Assembly (NCBI GenBank): GCA_023630215.1
Contig: JALPRQ010000002.1
Location: forward strand, 310,001 to 374,000
DNA: 64,000 nt
Direction: 5' to 3'
Source of the DNA: Rhodobacteraceae bacterium NBU2976
GTDB taxonomy: Bacteria > Pseudomonadota > Alphaproteobacteria > Rhodobacterales > Rhodobacteraceae
How positions within the stretch are numbered: the first letter of the stretch is position 1; every line of letters begins with the position of its first letter. A program made the translations under genes and the position numbers. This document shows positions 17,823-26,039 of this stretch, piece after piece. Under the pieces are notes generated by a model. The model was not told the DNA's origin, did no database searches, and saw only the letters and a list, made by a program, of their open reading frames with translations.

Positions 17823-18680
17823 TCAGTCGTCCTTTTTGCCCGCCTTCGCGGCGGTGGTTTGCGCGTCCGAGAGCTCCTGGTCTTCCATCGAGTCCGCATT
17901 ATGCGCTCGCCAGAGATCGGGACGACGTTCCTTGGTCAGCTGTTCAGACTGGGATTTTCGCCATGCGGCGATGTTCGCGTGATGGCCTGAAAGGAGAATT
18001 TCAGGTATCGTGCGGCCTTCCCATTCCGTTGGCCTTGTATAGTGCGGGTGTTCCAACAAGCCGTCAGAGAAGGACTCCTCCTCGACCGACTCACTGTTCC
18101 CGAGCACGCGGGGTATAAGGCGAACCGTTGCATCAATCAAGGCCTGCGCTGCAATCTCTCCACCGCTTAATACAAAGTCGCCGAGCGAGACTTCTTCGAC
18201 CTGCCGCGCATCCAGCACGCGTTGGTCGACGCCTTCGAAACGGCCGCACAGCAGGGTGATGCCCTTGGTCTGGCTGAGCCGCCGTGCCATCGCCTGATTA
18301 AACGGTTTTCCGCGTGGCGACAGATAGATCACAGGCCAGTCGGCGCGGCTGTCCCCCGTGTCCGCGAAATCAATTGCCTTGGCGACAATATCCGGGCGCA
18401 GGACCATGCCCGCGCCGCCACCTGCCGGGGTGTCATCGACATTGCGGTGCTTGCCCTCGCCAAATATGCGCAGGTCGATGGGGTCGAGCGACCACACCCC
18501 CTCTTGCAGGGCTTTGCCCACCAGCGACTCGCCCAGCACACCGGGGAAGGCAGTCGGGAACAGGGTAATCACCTTCGCCTTCCACGCGCCTTTCAGGGTC
18601 GGCGTGTCCTCCATCAAAGAGCGCGGCTTTAGCGACGCGCTGATCGACAGTCGACCGTGGGATTTGCTGGGCGTGGACAT
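17823..18680 (-). CDS. trmD: tRNA (guanine-N1)-methyltransferase TrmD
   Basis: 285 residues from the ATG at 18680, which follows AAGGTCG. The catalytic core starts at [15 protein letters not shown] and includes the trefoil-knot SAM site ([35 protein letters not shown]). TrmD methylates G37 of tRNAs reading CNN/GG-type codons and prevents +1 frameshifting. About 35 residues precede the usual TrmD start; an internal ATG (MEDTPTLKG) at 18614 is an alternative start. The C-terminus also has an extra tail of about 25 polar residues. The gene is separated from rimM by foreign-looking inserts but stays coupled to rplS. Confidence 0.93.
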   Translation of the reverse strand: MSTPSKSHGRLSISASLKPRSLMEDTPTLKGAWKAKVITLFPTAFPGVLGESLVGKALQEGVWSLDPIDLRIFGEGKHRNVDDTPAGGGAGMVLRPDIVAKAIDFADTGDSRADWPVIYLSPRGKPFNQAMARRLSQTKGITLLCGRFEGVDQRVLDARQVEEVSLGDFVLSGGEIAAQALIDATVRLIPRVLGNSESVEEESFSDGLLEHPHYTRPTEWEGRTIPEILLSGHHANIAAWRKSQSEQLTKERRPDLWRAHNADSMEDQELSDAQTTAAKAGKKDD

Positions 18681-18802
18681 AAGCGACCTTTTGCTGTGAA
18701 GGCCGTCACTTACCCCCGAATGCCCCGTTTGCGCAAGTCGGTGCTTGCGCAGGTGCTGGTTTCGGGATTTGCTGGGGTGGTCAGCATAATCAGGGGGACA
18801 AG

Positions 18803-19426
18803 ATGGCCGACGTGAAACTTTTGGGGCTTCCGCCCAGCAGCTATTGCCGCACGGCAATGATGATTCTGGAAAATAAAGGTGTCGATTACGATTTCGAACT
18901 GGTGGATTTTCGCGCCACGGAATACGCCGCCCATCACCCATTCCACAAGGTGCCGGTGCTGAAGCACGGTGAGGTGAGCCTGTATGAGACGCTTGCCATC
19001 GGGATCTATGTGGACGTGGCCTTTGACGGCCCTTCCCTGCAACCTAGCGACCCGGCGGCCAAGGCCGAGATGTTTCAGTGGATCAGCGCGACAATTGACT
19101 ATTATTACGACAGCTTCGTGCGCCATTGTGTGACCGAACGGTTCGTAAAAGCGATGCGCGGTATTCCGGCGGATGAGGCAAAGATCGAAGCCGCGATGCC
19201 GGTCTTCACCGACCATCTGGCGATTATCAATGATCGGCTGAGCGTCAGCGATTATCTGGCAGGGTCCGAGGTTTCACTCGCGGATATGTTTCTTGCGCCG
19301 ATCCTTGTCTATTTCGCGGCAACGCCCGAGGGCGCTGCGCTGATGCCACCACAAACCGCGATTGGTGCGTGGATGCAGCGGATGGTGAAGACCAAACGGT
19401 TTGATGAGATTAATAAGTTAGGGTGA
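18803..19426 (+). CDS. Glutathione S-transferase family protein
   Basis: 207 residues. The thioredoxin-like N-terminal domain contains [17 protein letters not shown], where Ser/Cys residues sit at the catalytic position, and the cis-proline [10 protein letters not shown]. The all-helical C-terminal domain contains the N-capping motif [11 protein letters not shown]. It should conjugate or reduce electrophiles with glutathione; the substrate is unknown. It is encoded on the opposite strand inside the otherwise minus-strand ribosomal block, between trmD and rimM, which suggests an insertion. Confidence 0.88.
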   Translation: MADVKLLGLPPSSYCRTAMMILENKGVDYDFELVDFRATEYAAHHPFHKVPVLKHGEVSLYETLAIGIYVDVAFDGPSLQPSDPAAKAEMFQWISATIDYYYDSFVRHCVTERFVKAMRGIPADEAKIEAAMPVFTDHLAIINDRLSVSDYLAGSEVSLADMFLAPILVYFAATPEGAALMPPQTAIGAWMQRMVKTKRFDEINKLG

Positions 19427-19435
19427 CGTGAATGC

Positions 19436-19458
19436 TGCCCCAGACTTGATCTGGGGCA
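19436..19458. repeat. Palindrome between convergent genes (CTTGA-loop element)
   Basis: TGCCCCAGA-CTTGA-TCTGGGGCA is a perfect nine-base stem with a five-base loop. It lies between the convergent GST and AraC-family stops, where it may terminate both transcripts. Its stem and CTTGA core resemble the palindromes at 26975-26995 and 27058-27078, which points to one dispersed repeat family. Confidence 0.65.
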
Positions 19459-19464
19459 AGCGGT

Positions 19465-20295
19465 TTACCCGTCAACCGGGATCCAGATTTCGACCTCACC
19501 GCGCCCGGTTTCGGGATTGAATCGACCGTCATACAATTCGAAATCCGGGGCTTGGCGCGTGGTCAGCTTGTGCTCTGCCAGCGCCGAGTTCCAAACGGTT
19601 TGCACGGTATCCCCGAAATCCGCGATATGACCTTTGTGGACAAATACGGCGTATTTACCGGCGGGAATGGTGATTTTTTGCATACCGTCTGGCACAGCGG
19701 CGTTTTTATCCACCTGCCGCCCGGCGGTGTAGTCGAAACATCCGTCCTGATCGCTGGCATGGCAGACGCCATAGGCAGGCGTGTTTGCAATCGCATCCAC
19801 GTCGTCTTCGCGGGCGTTGAATTGGTCCCACAGGCCGGGGATGGCTTCGGGGTGACCGAATTTACAGGTGACGGTCATGCCAATAACATAAAAACTATCG
19901 CGGGTTTCAATCCTTGGTGCGTCAAGGTCAACGGTTTTGGAATTGTCCATTTTAAGGGCCTCCTGAAGGGTGAGATTTTGCACGGACCCGGATTTGCGCA
20001 CCGCGTTGGGAAGGATTCCGAACTGGCTGACAAAGGCCCGTGTAAAGGCTTCGTGTGAACCATATTGCGCCTCGAGCGCGACCGAGAGGATATCCTCGCC
20101 ATTTGCCAGACTTTTGGCCGCCAATGACAGCCGCCGCGCCCGCGCGTACGCCATGGGCGACATGCCGATGGCTACACTGAAGGTGCGGGACAAATGATAC
20201 GGGCTGACGCCGCAAAGGTCTGACAAGGTCGCCAACGAGATCGGCTGCGCCAGTCGGCTTTCGATTTGCCAGATAACTTTGCGGGTGATGGTCAT
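19465..20295 (-). CDS. AraC-family regulator with C-terminal effector-binding domain
   Basis: 276 residues. The DNA-binding domain is N-terminal (two HTH motifs: ISLATLSDLCGVSPYHLSRT and DILSVALEAQYGSHEAFTRA). The C-terminal 155 residues are a GyrI-like/AraC-E effector-binding domain (starting near IETRDSFYVIGMTV and ending FELYDGRF...EVEIWIPV). This Rob/SoxS-like layout typically senses small hydrophobic molecules and controls efflux or stress genes. It is convergent with the GST gene, so a regulatory link is plausible but not shown. Confidence 0.88.
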   Translation of the reverse strand: MTITRKVIWQIESRLAQPISLATLSDLCGVSPYHLSRTFSVAIGMSPMAYARARRLSLAAKSLANGEDILSVALEAQYGSHEAFTRAFVSQFGILPNAVRKSGSVQNLTLQEALKMDNSKTVDLDAPRIETRDSFYVIGMTVTCKFGHPEAIPGLWDQFNAREDDVDAIANTPAYGVCHASDQDGCFDYTAGRQVDKNAAVPDGMQKITIPAGKYAVFVHKGHIADFGDTVQTVWNSALAEHKLTTRQAPDFELYDGRFNPETGRGEVEIWIPVDG

Positions 20296-20381
20296 TTGGT
20301 CCTCAGTCGATGTTCACGAGGAGGGTTTTGGCAGGTTTTAAGGAGGGGCGCTTGATCGGGATTGCGGAGTTACTGATCCCT

Positions 20382-20657
20382 TCACTCGTAAATGTAACCA
20401 ACATAAAGAAGCTCCGCGGCAGCCCGCCATACGTTGCGTTTTTCCACATTAGACACAATCATTTCTTCGGGCGCACTACCAGTCCATGCACCCATCGCTT
20501 CTAAGAATTGATCTAGGTTCCCATTGGTCGAACCGTACGGAGCGTTATCAAGTTCAATCGTTTTTCGGAGTGTATCTATAAATGCGCCAAAGCTATCGCG
20601 ATCTTGGACCGCGTTTAGACGTGCAAACAATTCGCTTCGAAGGTCATTAATACTCAA
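20382..20657 (-). CDS. Small conserved protein, DUF7660-like
   Basis: 91 residues. The pattern of a central SFGAFIDTL, a middle [11 protein letters not shown] and an ending [16 protein letters not shown] resembles the DUF7660 family of small acidic proteins of unknown function. The match is by eye. It overlaps the rimM stop by 4 bases (ATGA), so it is translated from the rimM message. It is AT-richer than rimM and may be a late addition to the operon. Confidence 0.6.
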   Translation of the reverse strand: MSINDLRSELFARLNAVQDRDSFGAFIDTLRKTIELDNAPYGSTNGNLDQFLEAMGAWTGSAPEEMIVSNVEKRNVWRAAAELLYVGYIYE

Positions 20658-21160
20658 TCAAAAACCCCCTCCGGCGGGTCCGCCACCAACCGGCCTGCCG
20701 TTAAATCCACCGTTGGCACGATCTCCTTCGTGAAGGGCAACAAGGCCGGGCTTTTGCCTTGACCCATCACTTCCAGAATATCCCCTGCCCCGTGGTTCAA
20801 CACCGCCTTCACCCTGCCCAACACCGCGCCGCCGGTGTCCACCACCTCCAGCCCGATCAGGTCGGAGTGGTAGAATTCGTCGTCCGGCAGGGCTGGCAGC
20901 TTTTCGCGGGCGGCGTAAAGCCGGGTGCCGCGCAGGGCGTCCGCATCCTCTTTCGTGCGCAAGCCCATGTTGGCGGCGAACCCGCCTTTGACCGCGCGGG
21001 TGATTTTGAGCGGAAACTCGCGACCGTCCTCGGTCTGAAGCGGGCTGTATTTGCCGATATCTTCGGGGTCGGCACAGAAGGATTTGACCCGCGCCTCGCC
21101 ACGCACGCCGAAGGACCCCGTGACGGCACCAACGCAGACGTAGCCCGCCATCTTGCTCAT
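20654..21160 (-). CDS. rimM: Ribosome maturation factor RimM
   Basis: 168 residues. The N-terminal RimM domain opens with [19 protein letters not shown], and the PRC-barrel begins near [17 protein letters not shown] and ends [14 protein letters not shown]. RimM binds S19 and helps mature the 16S rRNA 3' domain. It overlaps the upstream UPF0310 gene by 4 bases and the downstream DUF7660-like gene by 4 bases, so all three are translationally coupled. Confidence 0.95.
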   Translation of the reverse strand: MSKMAGYVCVGAVTGSFGVRGEARVKSFCADPEDIGKYSPLQTEDGREFPLKITRAVKGGFAANMGLRTKEDADALRGTRLYAAREKLPALPDDEFYHSDLIGLEVVDTGGAVLGRVKAVLNHGAGDILEVMGQGKSPALLPFTKEIVPTVDLTAGRLVADPPEGVFD

Positions 21161-21573
21161 ACGGACATGGCCTTTTCGATCAGGGCAAAGTCATGCGCGG
21201 AAATCTCAAACAGACTGCGGCGCACGGCCATGCCCCAGTTGCGCGGGTTGCGGACGAATTCCAAGGGTTCCAGCAGCGGTTTGATGGGGGCACGACCGAT
21301 CACGTCGTAACGTGCCGGCCGAACCCACGCCACGAAGCCGTCGAAATCGGCCTCGTAAGGTTCGCCGTCCAGCACCGTGCCGCAGGCGACAAAGGCTTGT
21401 ACCACGTCGCCTTCGCGATAGCCCTCGCGGGGAGCGTAATAGGTAAAACGGTCCCCAGGCGACAGCTTGAGGACCGCATCTTTTTTACCATGCGAAAAGG
21501 CGCAGAAGCCGCGGTCGCGGCCGGTTTTCATATGCATCGCACCAACGACGCCAACCCAATAACGTGTGTTCAT
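21157..21573 (-). CDS. EVE/UPF0310 domain protein
   Basis: 138 residues. The start [15 protein letters not shown], the [20 protein letters not shown] stretch and the [12 protein letters not shown] turn match the UPF0310 branch of the EVE/PUA-like fold, which binds modified nucleotides in related families. The ATG at 21573 follows AGGAGGG. Its position between rpsP and rimM hints at a role in RNA metabolism, but that is inference. Confidence 0.8.
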   Translation of the reverse strand: MNTRYWVGVVGAMHMKTGRDRGFCAFSHGKKDAVLKLSPGDRFTYYAPREGYREGDVVQAFVACGTVLDGEPYEADFDGFVAWVRPARYDVIGRAPIKPLLEPLEFVRNPRNWGMAVRRSLFEISAHDFALIEKAMSV

Positions 21574-21598
21574 CCTGCGCCCTCCTGTTTGGGAAAGC

Positions 21599-22075
21599 TT
21601 ATTCTGCCTTCTCTTCGTCAGCAACGGCTTCTTCAGCGGCGGCGTCTTCTGCCGGAGCTTCGGCTTCTGCTACAGCGTCTTCCACAACCTCTTCAGCCGG
21701 GGCTTCTTCGACCGGCGCAGCAGCGGCTTCGGCGGCTTCAGCGGCTTTGGCGGCTTTTTCTTCAGCGCGTTCCTGCGCAGCTTTGCCCGGAACGGCTTTG
21801 TTCGGGTTGTTGCGGGTTTTCTTTTCCAGAATGCCAGCGGCTTCGAGGAAGCGGGACACGCGGTCGGTGACCTGTGCGCCCTGACCCAGCCAATGCTTTA
21901 CGCGGTCCAGATCAATCTGCACGCGGTCTTCGCTATCTTTGGGGAGCAGCGGGTTATAGGTGCCGATTTTCTCGATATAGCGACCATCGCGCGGCATGCG
22001 CGTGTCAGCGACGACGATGCGATAGAAGGGGCGTTTTTTGGACCCACCACGGGCCAGACGGATTTTGGTTGCCAT
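21599..22075 (-). CDS. rpsP: 30S ribosomal protein S16 with Ala/Glu-rich extension
   Basis: 158 residues. The first 80 are canonical S16 ([20 protein letters not shown], then [29 protein letters not shown]). After about residue 110 the chain becomes almost only Ala, Glu, Val and Pro ([20 protein letters not shown]), roughly doubling the usual length of about 80. Such tails are known in Alphaproteobacteria. Their role is unclear, and this one is strongly acidic and probably disordered. It follows the chorismate mutase gene by 34 bases. Confidence 0.96.
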   Translation of the reverse strand: MATKIRLARGGSKKRPFYRIVVADTRMPRDGRYIEKIGTYNPLLPKDSEDRVQIDLDRVKHWLGQGAQVTDRVSRFLEAAGILEKKTRNNPNKAVPGKAAQERAEEKAAKAAEAAEAAAAPVEEAPAEEVVEDAVAEAEAPAEDAAAEEAVADEEKAE

Positions 22076-22109
22076 TGTGTTTTCTCCTTAGATGGCTGGT
22101 TCGGGGTGG

Positions 22110-22412
22110 TTACCCCTCATTCTTGATTTTCTCGTGATGCCTGATGACTTCGGAAATGATGAAGGTCAGGAATTTCTTGGCGAATTCGGGGTCGAGGTCG
22201 GCTTTGATCGCCAGTTCCTCTAGCCGTTTGATCTGCTTTTCCTCACGCGCAGGGTCAGAGGCGGGCAAATCATGTTCCGCCTTCAGCTTGCCGACCGCCT
22301 GCGTATGTTTGAACCGCTCGCCCAGCGTGTAGACGAGGATGGAATCCAGACGATCAATGCTTTCGCGATGACCTTTCAGGATCTCGGCGGCTTTTTCTTG
22401 GTCCGGCGTCAT
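22110..22412 (-). CDS. Chorismate mutase, AroQ class
   Basis: 100 residues, the size of a single AroQ-type three-helix mutase domain. Visible features are IDRLDSILVYTLGERFKHTQAVGKLKAEHDLP and DPAREEKQIKRLEELA, which supply the catalytic Arg, Lys and Glu/Gln residues. It converts chorismate to prephenate for Phe and Tyr synthesis. It overlaps the GNAT gene upstream by 4 bases. Its place next to ffh and rpsP recurs in Rhodobacterales as far as I recall. Confidence 0.9.
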   Translation of the reverse strand: MTPDQEKAAEILKGHRESIDRLDSILVYTLGERFKHTQAVGKLKAEHDLPASDPAREEKQIKRLEELAIKADLDPEFAKKFLTFIISEVIRHHEKIKNEG

Positions 22413-22921
22413 TGCAGGGCCTCCGGGGTTGGGTGGACATAGACGCCCAGCGTTCCGAAATTCGGGTGGGTGAAATCGTAGTCATGCGTCGCGCCAAGGC
22501 GATTGGCCAACGCTAGCGAGCGCGTGTTGTCGATGGAGATTAAACTGACAATCCGGTCCCAGCCCAGCGTGTTAAAGACATAATCCTGCGCGGCCTTGGC
22601 AGCTTCGTAAGCGTAGCCCTTACCCTCCGCCCCGTTGAAAACGGTCCAGCCGATTTCGGGCTCGGGCCAGTCGTGCGAGTGAAGGACGCCCACAAAGCCA
22701 ACGCTTGTCGGGCCGTCCTTGACGTCTAGCGTCCAGCGCCCGTAACCGCGCATTGTCCAGTGGCCGATGATCGCCGCCAGCTTGAACCACGCCTGTTGCG
22801 GATCATAGGGTCCGCCAACGGTTTTCGACCGGTCGGATGCAAGGAAATCGCGATAGGCATCGAAATCCTGCGGACCGGGGGCACGCATAATCAGGCGTTC
22901 GGTTTCAAGGGTCGGGATCAT
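22409..22921 (-). CDS. GNAT family N-acetyltransferase (RimJ/RimL type)
   Basis: 170 residues from the ATG at 22921. The opening IPTLETERLIMRAPGPQDFDAY and the later GWTVFNGAEGKGYAYEAAKA (the acetyl-CoA loop, G-x-G-x-A) and SIDNTRSLALANRLGA are typical of the ribosomal-protein alanine acetyltransferase branch. It probably acetylates an N-terminal amine using acetyl-CoA; the substrate is unknown. It overlaps its neighbours by 4 bases on each side. Confidence 0.85.
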   Translation of the reverse strand: MIPTLETERLIMRAPGPQDFDAYRDFLASDRSKTVGGPYDPQQAWFKLAAIIGHWTMRGYGRWTLDVKDGPTSVGFVGVLHSHDWPEPEIGWTVFNGAEGKGYAYEAAKAAQDYVFNTLGWDRIVSLISIDNTRSLALANRLGATHDYDFTHPNFGTLGVYVHPTPEALQ

Positions 22922-23316
22922 GTGGCCGCCCCCGTGAAATAGGGATCGCCTGCGTCTTTCAGCTCGCACGCATTGCCGTCGGGGTCGATGAAAGTGGCGA
23001 CCTCACCCCAAGCGAAACTGTGGCGCGTGACGGCGACACCGGCATCGGTCAGTAGCTTTGCGGCGGCGTCTACGTCATCCACATTGAAGCGCAGCATTGT
23101 TGGGTTGCCGGATTGCGGCTTGCGTCCATCATGCGCAACCCCGCCACCTTCGACCATCAGATAGCCGTCGCCAAAGCGCAGGCAGCAGATGCCGGGTTTT
23201 TCGAACCAGACGGGCAGGCCAAGTAGATCGCGATAAAAGGCGACACAGGCGTCGAAACGCTCGGTCCCAAGGATAATCCCCGGTGTTTTCAGAATGTCGC
23301 CGATCCGCTGGGTCAT
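22918..23316 (-). CDS. VOC (glyoxalase-like) family protein
   Basis: 132 residues with two beta-alpha-beta-beta-beta modules. The first begins GIILGTERFDACVAFYRDLLGLP and the second NPTMLRFNVDDVDAAAKLL, ending in FIDPDGNACELKD. These are signatures of the vicinal oxygen chelate fold, where a His/Glu set binds a divalent metal. The substrate is unknown. It overlaps the ffh stop by 4 bases and is coupled to it. Confidence 0.87.
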   Translation of the reverse strand: MTQRIGDILKTPGIILGTERFDACVAFYRDLLGLPVWFEKPGICCLRFGDGYLMVEGGGVAHDGRKPQSGNPTMLRFNVDDVDAAAKLLTDAGVAVTRHSFAWGEVATFIDPDGNACELKDAGDPYFTGAAT

Positions 23317-24809
23317 TTCTTTTTCCCGAACCCCGACATATTGCCCGGCAGGCCACCGCCACCAAGACCTGGCAGCCCACCCGGAAGCTGTTTGCCCATC
23401 GCCTTGGCCGCTTTTTCCATCGCGGCGGGGTCGTTCAGGTCGGGCATGCCACCGGGCATTCCGCCCTTGCCCATCATCCCTTTGATGGCCTGTTTCAGCA
23501 TCCCGCCTTTGCCCATCTTCTTCATCATGTCGCCCATCTGGCGCTGCATTTTCAGAAGCTTGTTGAGTTCGGATACGTCAAGCCCAGCACCCGCCGCCAC
23601 GCGTTTCTTGCGGCTGGCCTGCATGATTTGGGGGTTGGCGCGCTCTTTCTTCGTCATGGAGTTGATGAGGGCGATCTGGCGTTTCAGGACGGTGTCATCC
23701 ATGCCCGATTCATCCATCTGCTTTTGATATTTGCCCATGCCGGGCATCATGCCCATCAGGCCTTCCATACCGCCCATCTGAAGCATCTGTTCCAGCTGCT
23801 TCTTCAGGTCATTCATGTTGAACTGGCCCTTCATCATGCGCTTCATCATGCGCTCGGCCTGTTCCTGTTCGATCGTCTCTTGCGCCTTTTCGACAAGGCT
23901 GACGATGTCGCCCATGCCCAGAATCCGACCCGCGACACGCTCGGGGTGGAATTCTTCGAGGGCGTCCATCTTCTCGCCCAGGCCAACAAATTTGATGGGT
24001 TTGCCGGTAACCGCGCGCATCGACAGGGCCGCACCGCCGCGACCGTCACCGTCCATACGGGTGAGGACAACACCGGAGATACCGATCCGGTTGTCAAAGT
24101 TTTCGGCGGTGTTCACCGCGTCCTGACCGGTCAGGCCGTCAACGACCAGCAACGTCTCGCGCGGTTTGGTTTCGTTGCGAACCGCCTCGACCTCGGCCAT
24201 TAGCGCGTCGTCGATGGACAGACGGCCCGCCGTGTCGAGCATATAGACGTCATACCCACCCAGCGTCGCCTGCTGCTTTGCGCGTTTGGCGATCTGGACG
24301 GCGCTTTCACCCTGCACGATGGGCAGCGTGTCAACGCCGATCTGGGCACCCAGCACCGCCAGCTGTTCCATGGCGGCCGGGCGGTAGATATCGAGCGAGG
24401 CCATCAGGACTCGCTTACCATTTTTTTCCTTCAGACGTTTCGCCAGCTTGGCGGTCGTCGTCGTTTTACCACCACCCTGCAAGCCGACCATCAGGATCGG
24501 CGCGGGCGGGTTGTCGATTTTCAGATCACCCGCGTTGGTATTGTCACCCGCCAGAACCTTCACCAGCTCGTCATGAACGATTTTCACAACCTGCTGGCCC
24601 GGGGTCACGGATTTGGTGACGGCTTGTCCTGCGGCCTTGTCCTGCACGGATTTGACGAAATCGCGCGCCACGGGCAAGGAGACGTCCGCCTCTAGCAAAG
24701 CCACCCGAACCTCGCGGAGCGCCGTTGCGACGTCAGCGTCAGATAGCGCACCCTGCTTGGTGAGCTTATCGAACACGCCACCTAGGCGTTCTGACAGATT
24801 CTCAAACAT
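23313..24809 (-). CDS. ffh: Signal recognition particle protein Ffh
   Basis: 498 residues: N domain (MFENLSERLGGVFDKLTKQG), G domain with P-loop GLQGGGKTTTTAKLA, DTAGR and TRMDGDGRGGAA, then the methionine-rich M domain that binds signal sequences and 4.5S RNA. The P-loop has Gly where many Ffh proteins have Ser. The C-terminus ends in a Gly/Met/Pro-rich tail. With SRP RNA and FtsY it targets inner-membrane proteins co-translationally. The ATG at 24809 follows AGGAGG. A highly structured leader precedes it. It is the first gene of the operon that runs through rpsP and rimM. Confidence 0.97.
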   Translation of the reverse strand: MFENLSERLGGVFDKLTKQGALSDADVATALREVRVALLEADVSLPVARDFVKSVQDKAAGQAVTKSVTPGQQVVKIVHDELVKVLAGDNTNAGDLKIDNPPAPILMVGLQGGGKTTTTAKLAKRLKEKNGKRVLMASLDIYRPAAMEQLAVLGAQIGVDTLPIVQGESAVQIAKRAKQQATLGGYDVYMLDTAGRLSIDDALMAEVEAVRNETKPRETLLVVDGLTGQDAVNTAENFDNRIGISGVVLTRMDGDGRGGAALSMRAVTGKPIKFVGLGEKMDALEEFHPERVAGRILGMGDIVSLVEKAQETIEQEQAERMMKRMMKGQFNMNDLKKQLEQMLQMGGMEGLMGMMPGMGKYQKQMDESGMDDTVLKRQIALINSMTKKERANPQIMQASRKKRVAAGAGLDVSELNKLLKMQRQMGDMMKKMGKGGMLKQAIKGMMGKGGMPGGMPDLNDPAAMEKAAKAMGKQLPGGLPGLGGGGLPGNMSGFGKKK

Positions 24810-24825
24810 GCGGTCCTCCTTGAAG

Positions 24826-24927
24826 GCCCAATCCAAACGACAATCGCACCAGTGGGCGCAACGCGCTGACTGGTGGCGATCCCTGCCCCATGCAGGGACC
24901 GGAAGCTTGACCTTCCGGAGATTGGGC
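24826..24927 (-). ncRNA. Structured 5' leader of ffh with three hairpins inside one closing stem
   Basis: On the minus strand an eight-base perfect closing stem (24920-24927 with 24826-24833, GCCCAATC/GATTGGGC) encloses three hairpins in a row. The first is a seven-base stem (24899-24905/24912-24918). The second is a six-base stem (24881-24886/24892-24897). The third is a ten-base stem with one bulge (24844-24853/24869-24879), capped by an inner GCGC/GCGC helix. Almost every base is paired, giving a four-way junction. The AGGAGG of ffh starts a few bases after the closing stem. Rfam holds a motif linked to ffh leaders, as far as I remember; I could not compare this one with it. It may control ffh translation. 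Confidence 0.75.
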
Positions 24928-24929
24928 GT

Positions 24930-24958
24930 GCAATAGTGGAAATGGGGATGCGGGTCAA
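24930..24958 (-). promoter_or_regulatory. Sigma70-type promoter of ffh
   Basis: On the minus strand TTGACC is followed after 17 bases by TATTGC. Transcription should begin within a few bases of the outer end of the leader's closing stem, which fits the leader being a defined RNA element. Confidence 0.5.
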
Positions 24959-25000
24959 GGGGATCAAGCATTACCTCCTTACCAGACGGACAGAGTTGGA

Positions 25001-25510
25001 ATGAAAAAGGTTTTATTGTTGCGCGGGATCAATGTTGGGGGCGGGAATAAGCTGCCGATGGCAGAGCTTCGCGGGATATTGGAGGGGTTGGGCGCGTCGG
25101 AAGTGCAGACCTATATCGCCTCTGGCAACGTCGTATTCACTGGCGATCTGGGAGAGGAGGAGATTTCCGACGCCATTGAAGCCGCGAAAGGATTCCGCAT
25201 TCGCGTGATGGTTCTGGAGGCGGACAGTTTCCGCCTGATCGCGACCGCCTGCCCGTTTGACGCGCCCGAGGGGAAGATGCTGCATGTTTGGTATCTGACC
25301 GGACCTGCGCGGTTTGATGAGGCTTTGGCGGCGGAGCTGAAGGCGGACAGCGAGCGATATCACGTCACGGATCGCGCGATTTATCTGCTGGCCCCGGAAG
25401 GGATCGGGCGGTCAAAGCTGGCCGAGAAGATGGACAAGGTCGCAGGGGTGCAGACAACAGCACGTAACTGGAACACGGTCACAAAACTGCTGGAGATGCT
25501 GGATGCCTGA
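25001..25510 (+). CDS. DUF1697 family protein
   Basis: 169 residues. The opening KKVLLLRGINVGGGNKLPMAELR followed by YIASGNVVF is the signature of DUF1697, a small widespread family without known activity. The C-terminal TTARNWNTVTKLLEML is also characteristic. It overlaps the next GNAT gene by 8 bases, so the two are co-translated, and a functional link to acetylation is possible. Confidence 0.9.
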   Translation: MKKVLLLRGINVGGGNKLPMAELRGILEGLGASEVQTYIASGNVVFTGDLGEEEISDAIEAAKGFRIRVMVLEADSFRLIATACPFDAPEGKMLHVWYLTGPARFDEALAAELKADSERYHVTDRAIYLLAPEGIGRSKLAEKMDKVAGVQTTARNWNTVTKLLEMLDA

Positions 25511-25991
25511 GATCGTGACGGGCTATCGCCCCGGCCTGATCGGGACGGTGACGCGACTGCATTCAGTCTATTACGCCGACCTCGTAGGCTTTGGCGCTGC
25601 GTTCGAAGCGACCGTTGCCCGCGGGTTGTCGGAATTCGTGCCGCGGCTGGATCGGCCCTGCAATCAGGTTTGGGTGGTGGTTGATGGCGCAAATATTCGC
25701 GGCTCCGTTGCCATTGATGGCGAGGATTTGGGCGATGGCAAAGCGCATTTGCGCTGGTTCATCATGGACCCGTCGCTGCGCGGCGGCGGGTGGGGGCGCA
25801 AGCTGCTGTCGACGGCGCTCGAATTTTGCGATGCTGCTGGATTTTATGAAACCCACCTCTGGACCATCACCGGCTTGCCTGCGGCGCAGCATTTATACGA
25901 GGCGCACGGGTTCAGCCTGTTGCGCGAATATCAGGGGGATAGTTGGGGCAAACCGATGACCGAACAGATATTTGTCCGCCCTAAGCCGTGA
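25503..25991 (+). CDS. GNAT family N-acetyltransferase
   Basis: 162 residues. The acetyl-CoA loop is seen in DPSLRGGGWGRKLLSTALEF (R-G-x-G-x-G/K pattern), and the C-terminal beta-strand region LYEAHGFSLLREYQG is typical of the fold. The N-terminus (GYRPGLIGTVTRLHSVYYAD) matches the MarR-associated GNAT group that is often fused to regulators, here standing alone. The substrate is unknown. Confidence 0.85.
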   Translation: MPEIVTGYRPGLIGTVTRLHSVYYADLVGFGAAFEATVARGLSEFVPRLDRPCNQVWVVVDGANIRGSVAIDGEDLGDGKAHLRWFIMDPSLRGGGWGRKLLSTALEFCDAAGFYETHLWTITGLPAAQHLYEAHGFSLLREYQGDSWGKPMTEQIFVRPKP

Positions 25992-26039
25992 CATTCCTGA
26001 CACTTGCCCACGGGGCATGAAATCGCTATCTGAGCGCGC

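Noticed and set aside
18681-18941. Upstream extension of TrmD
   Set aside because: It would overlap the divergent GST gene. The ATG at 18680 with AAGGTCG is sufficient.
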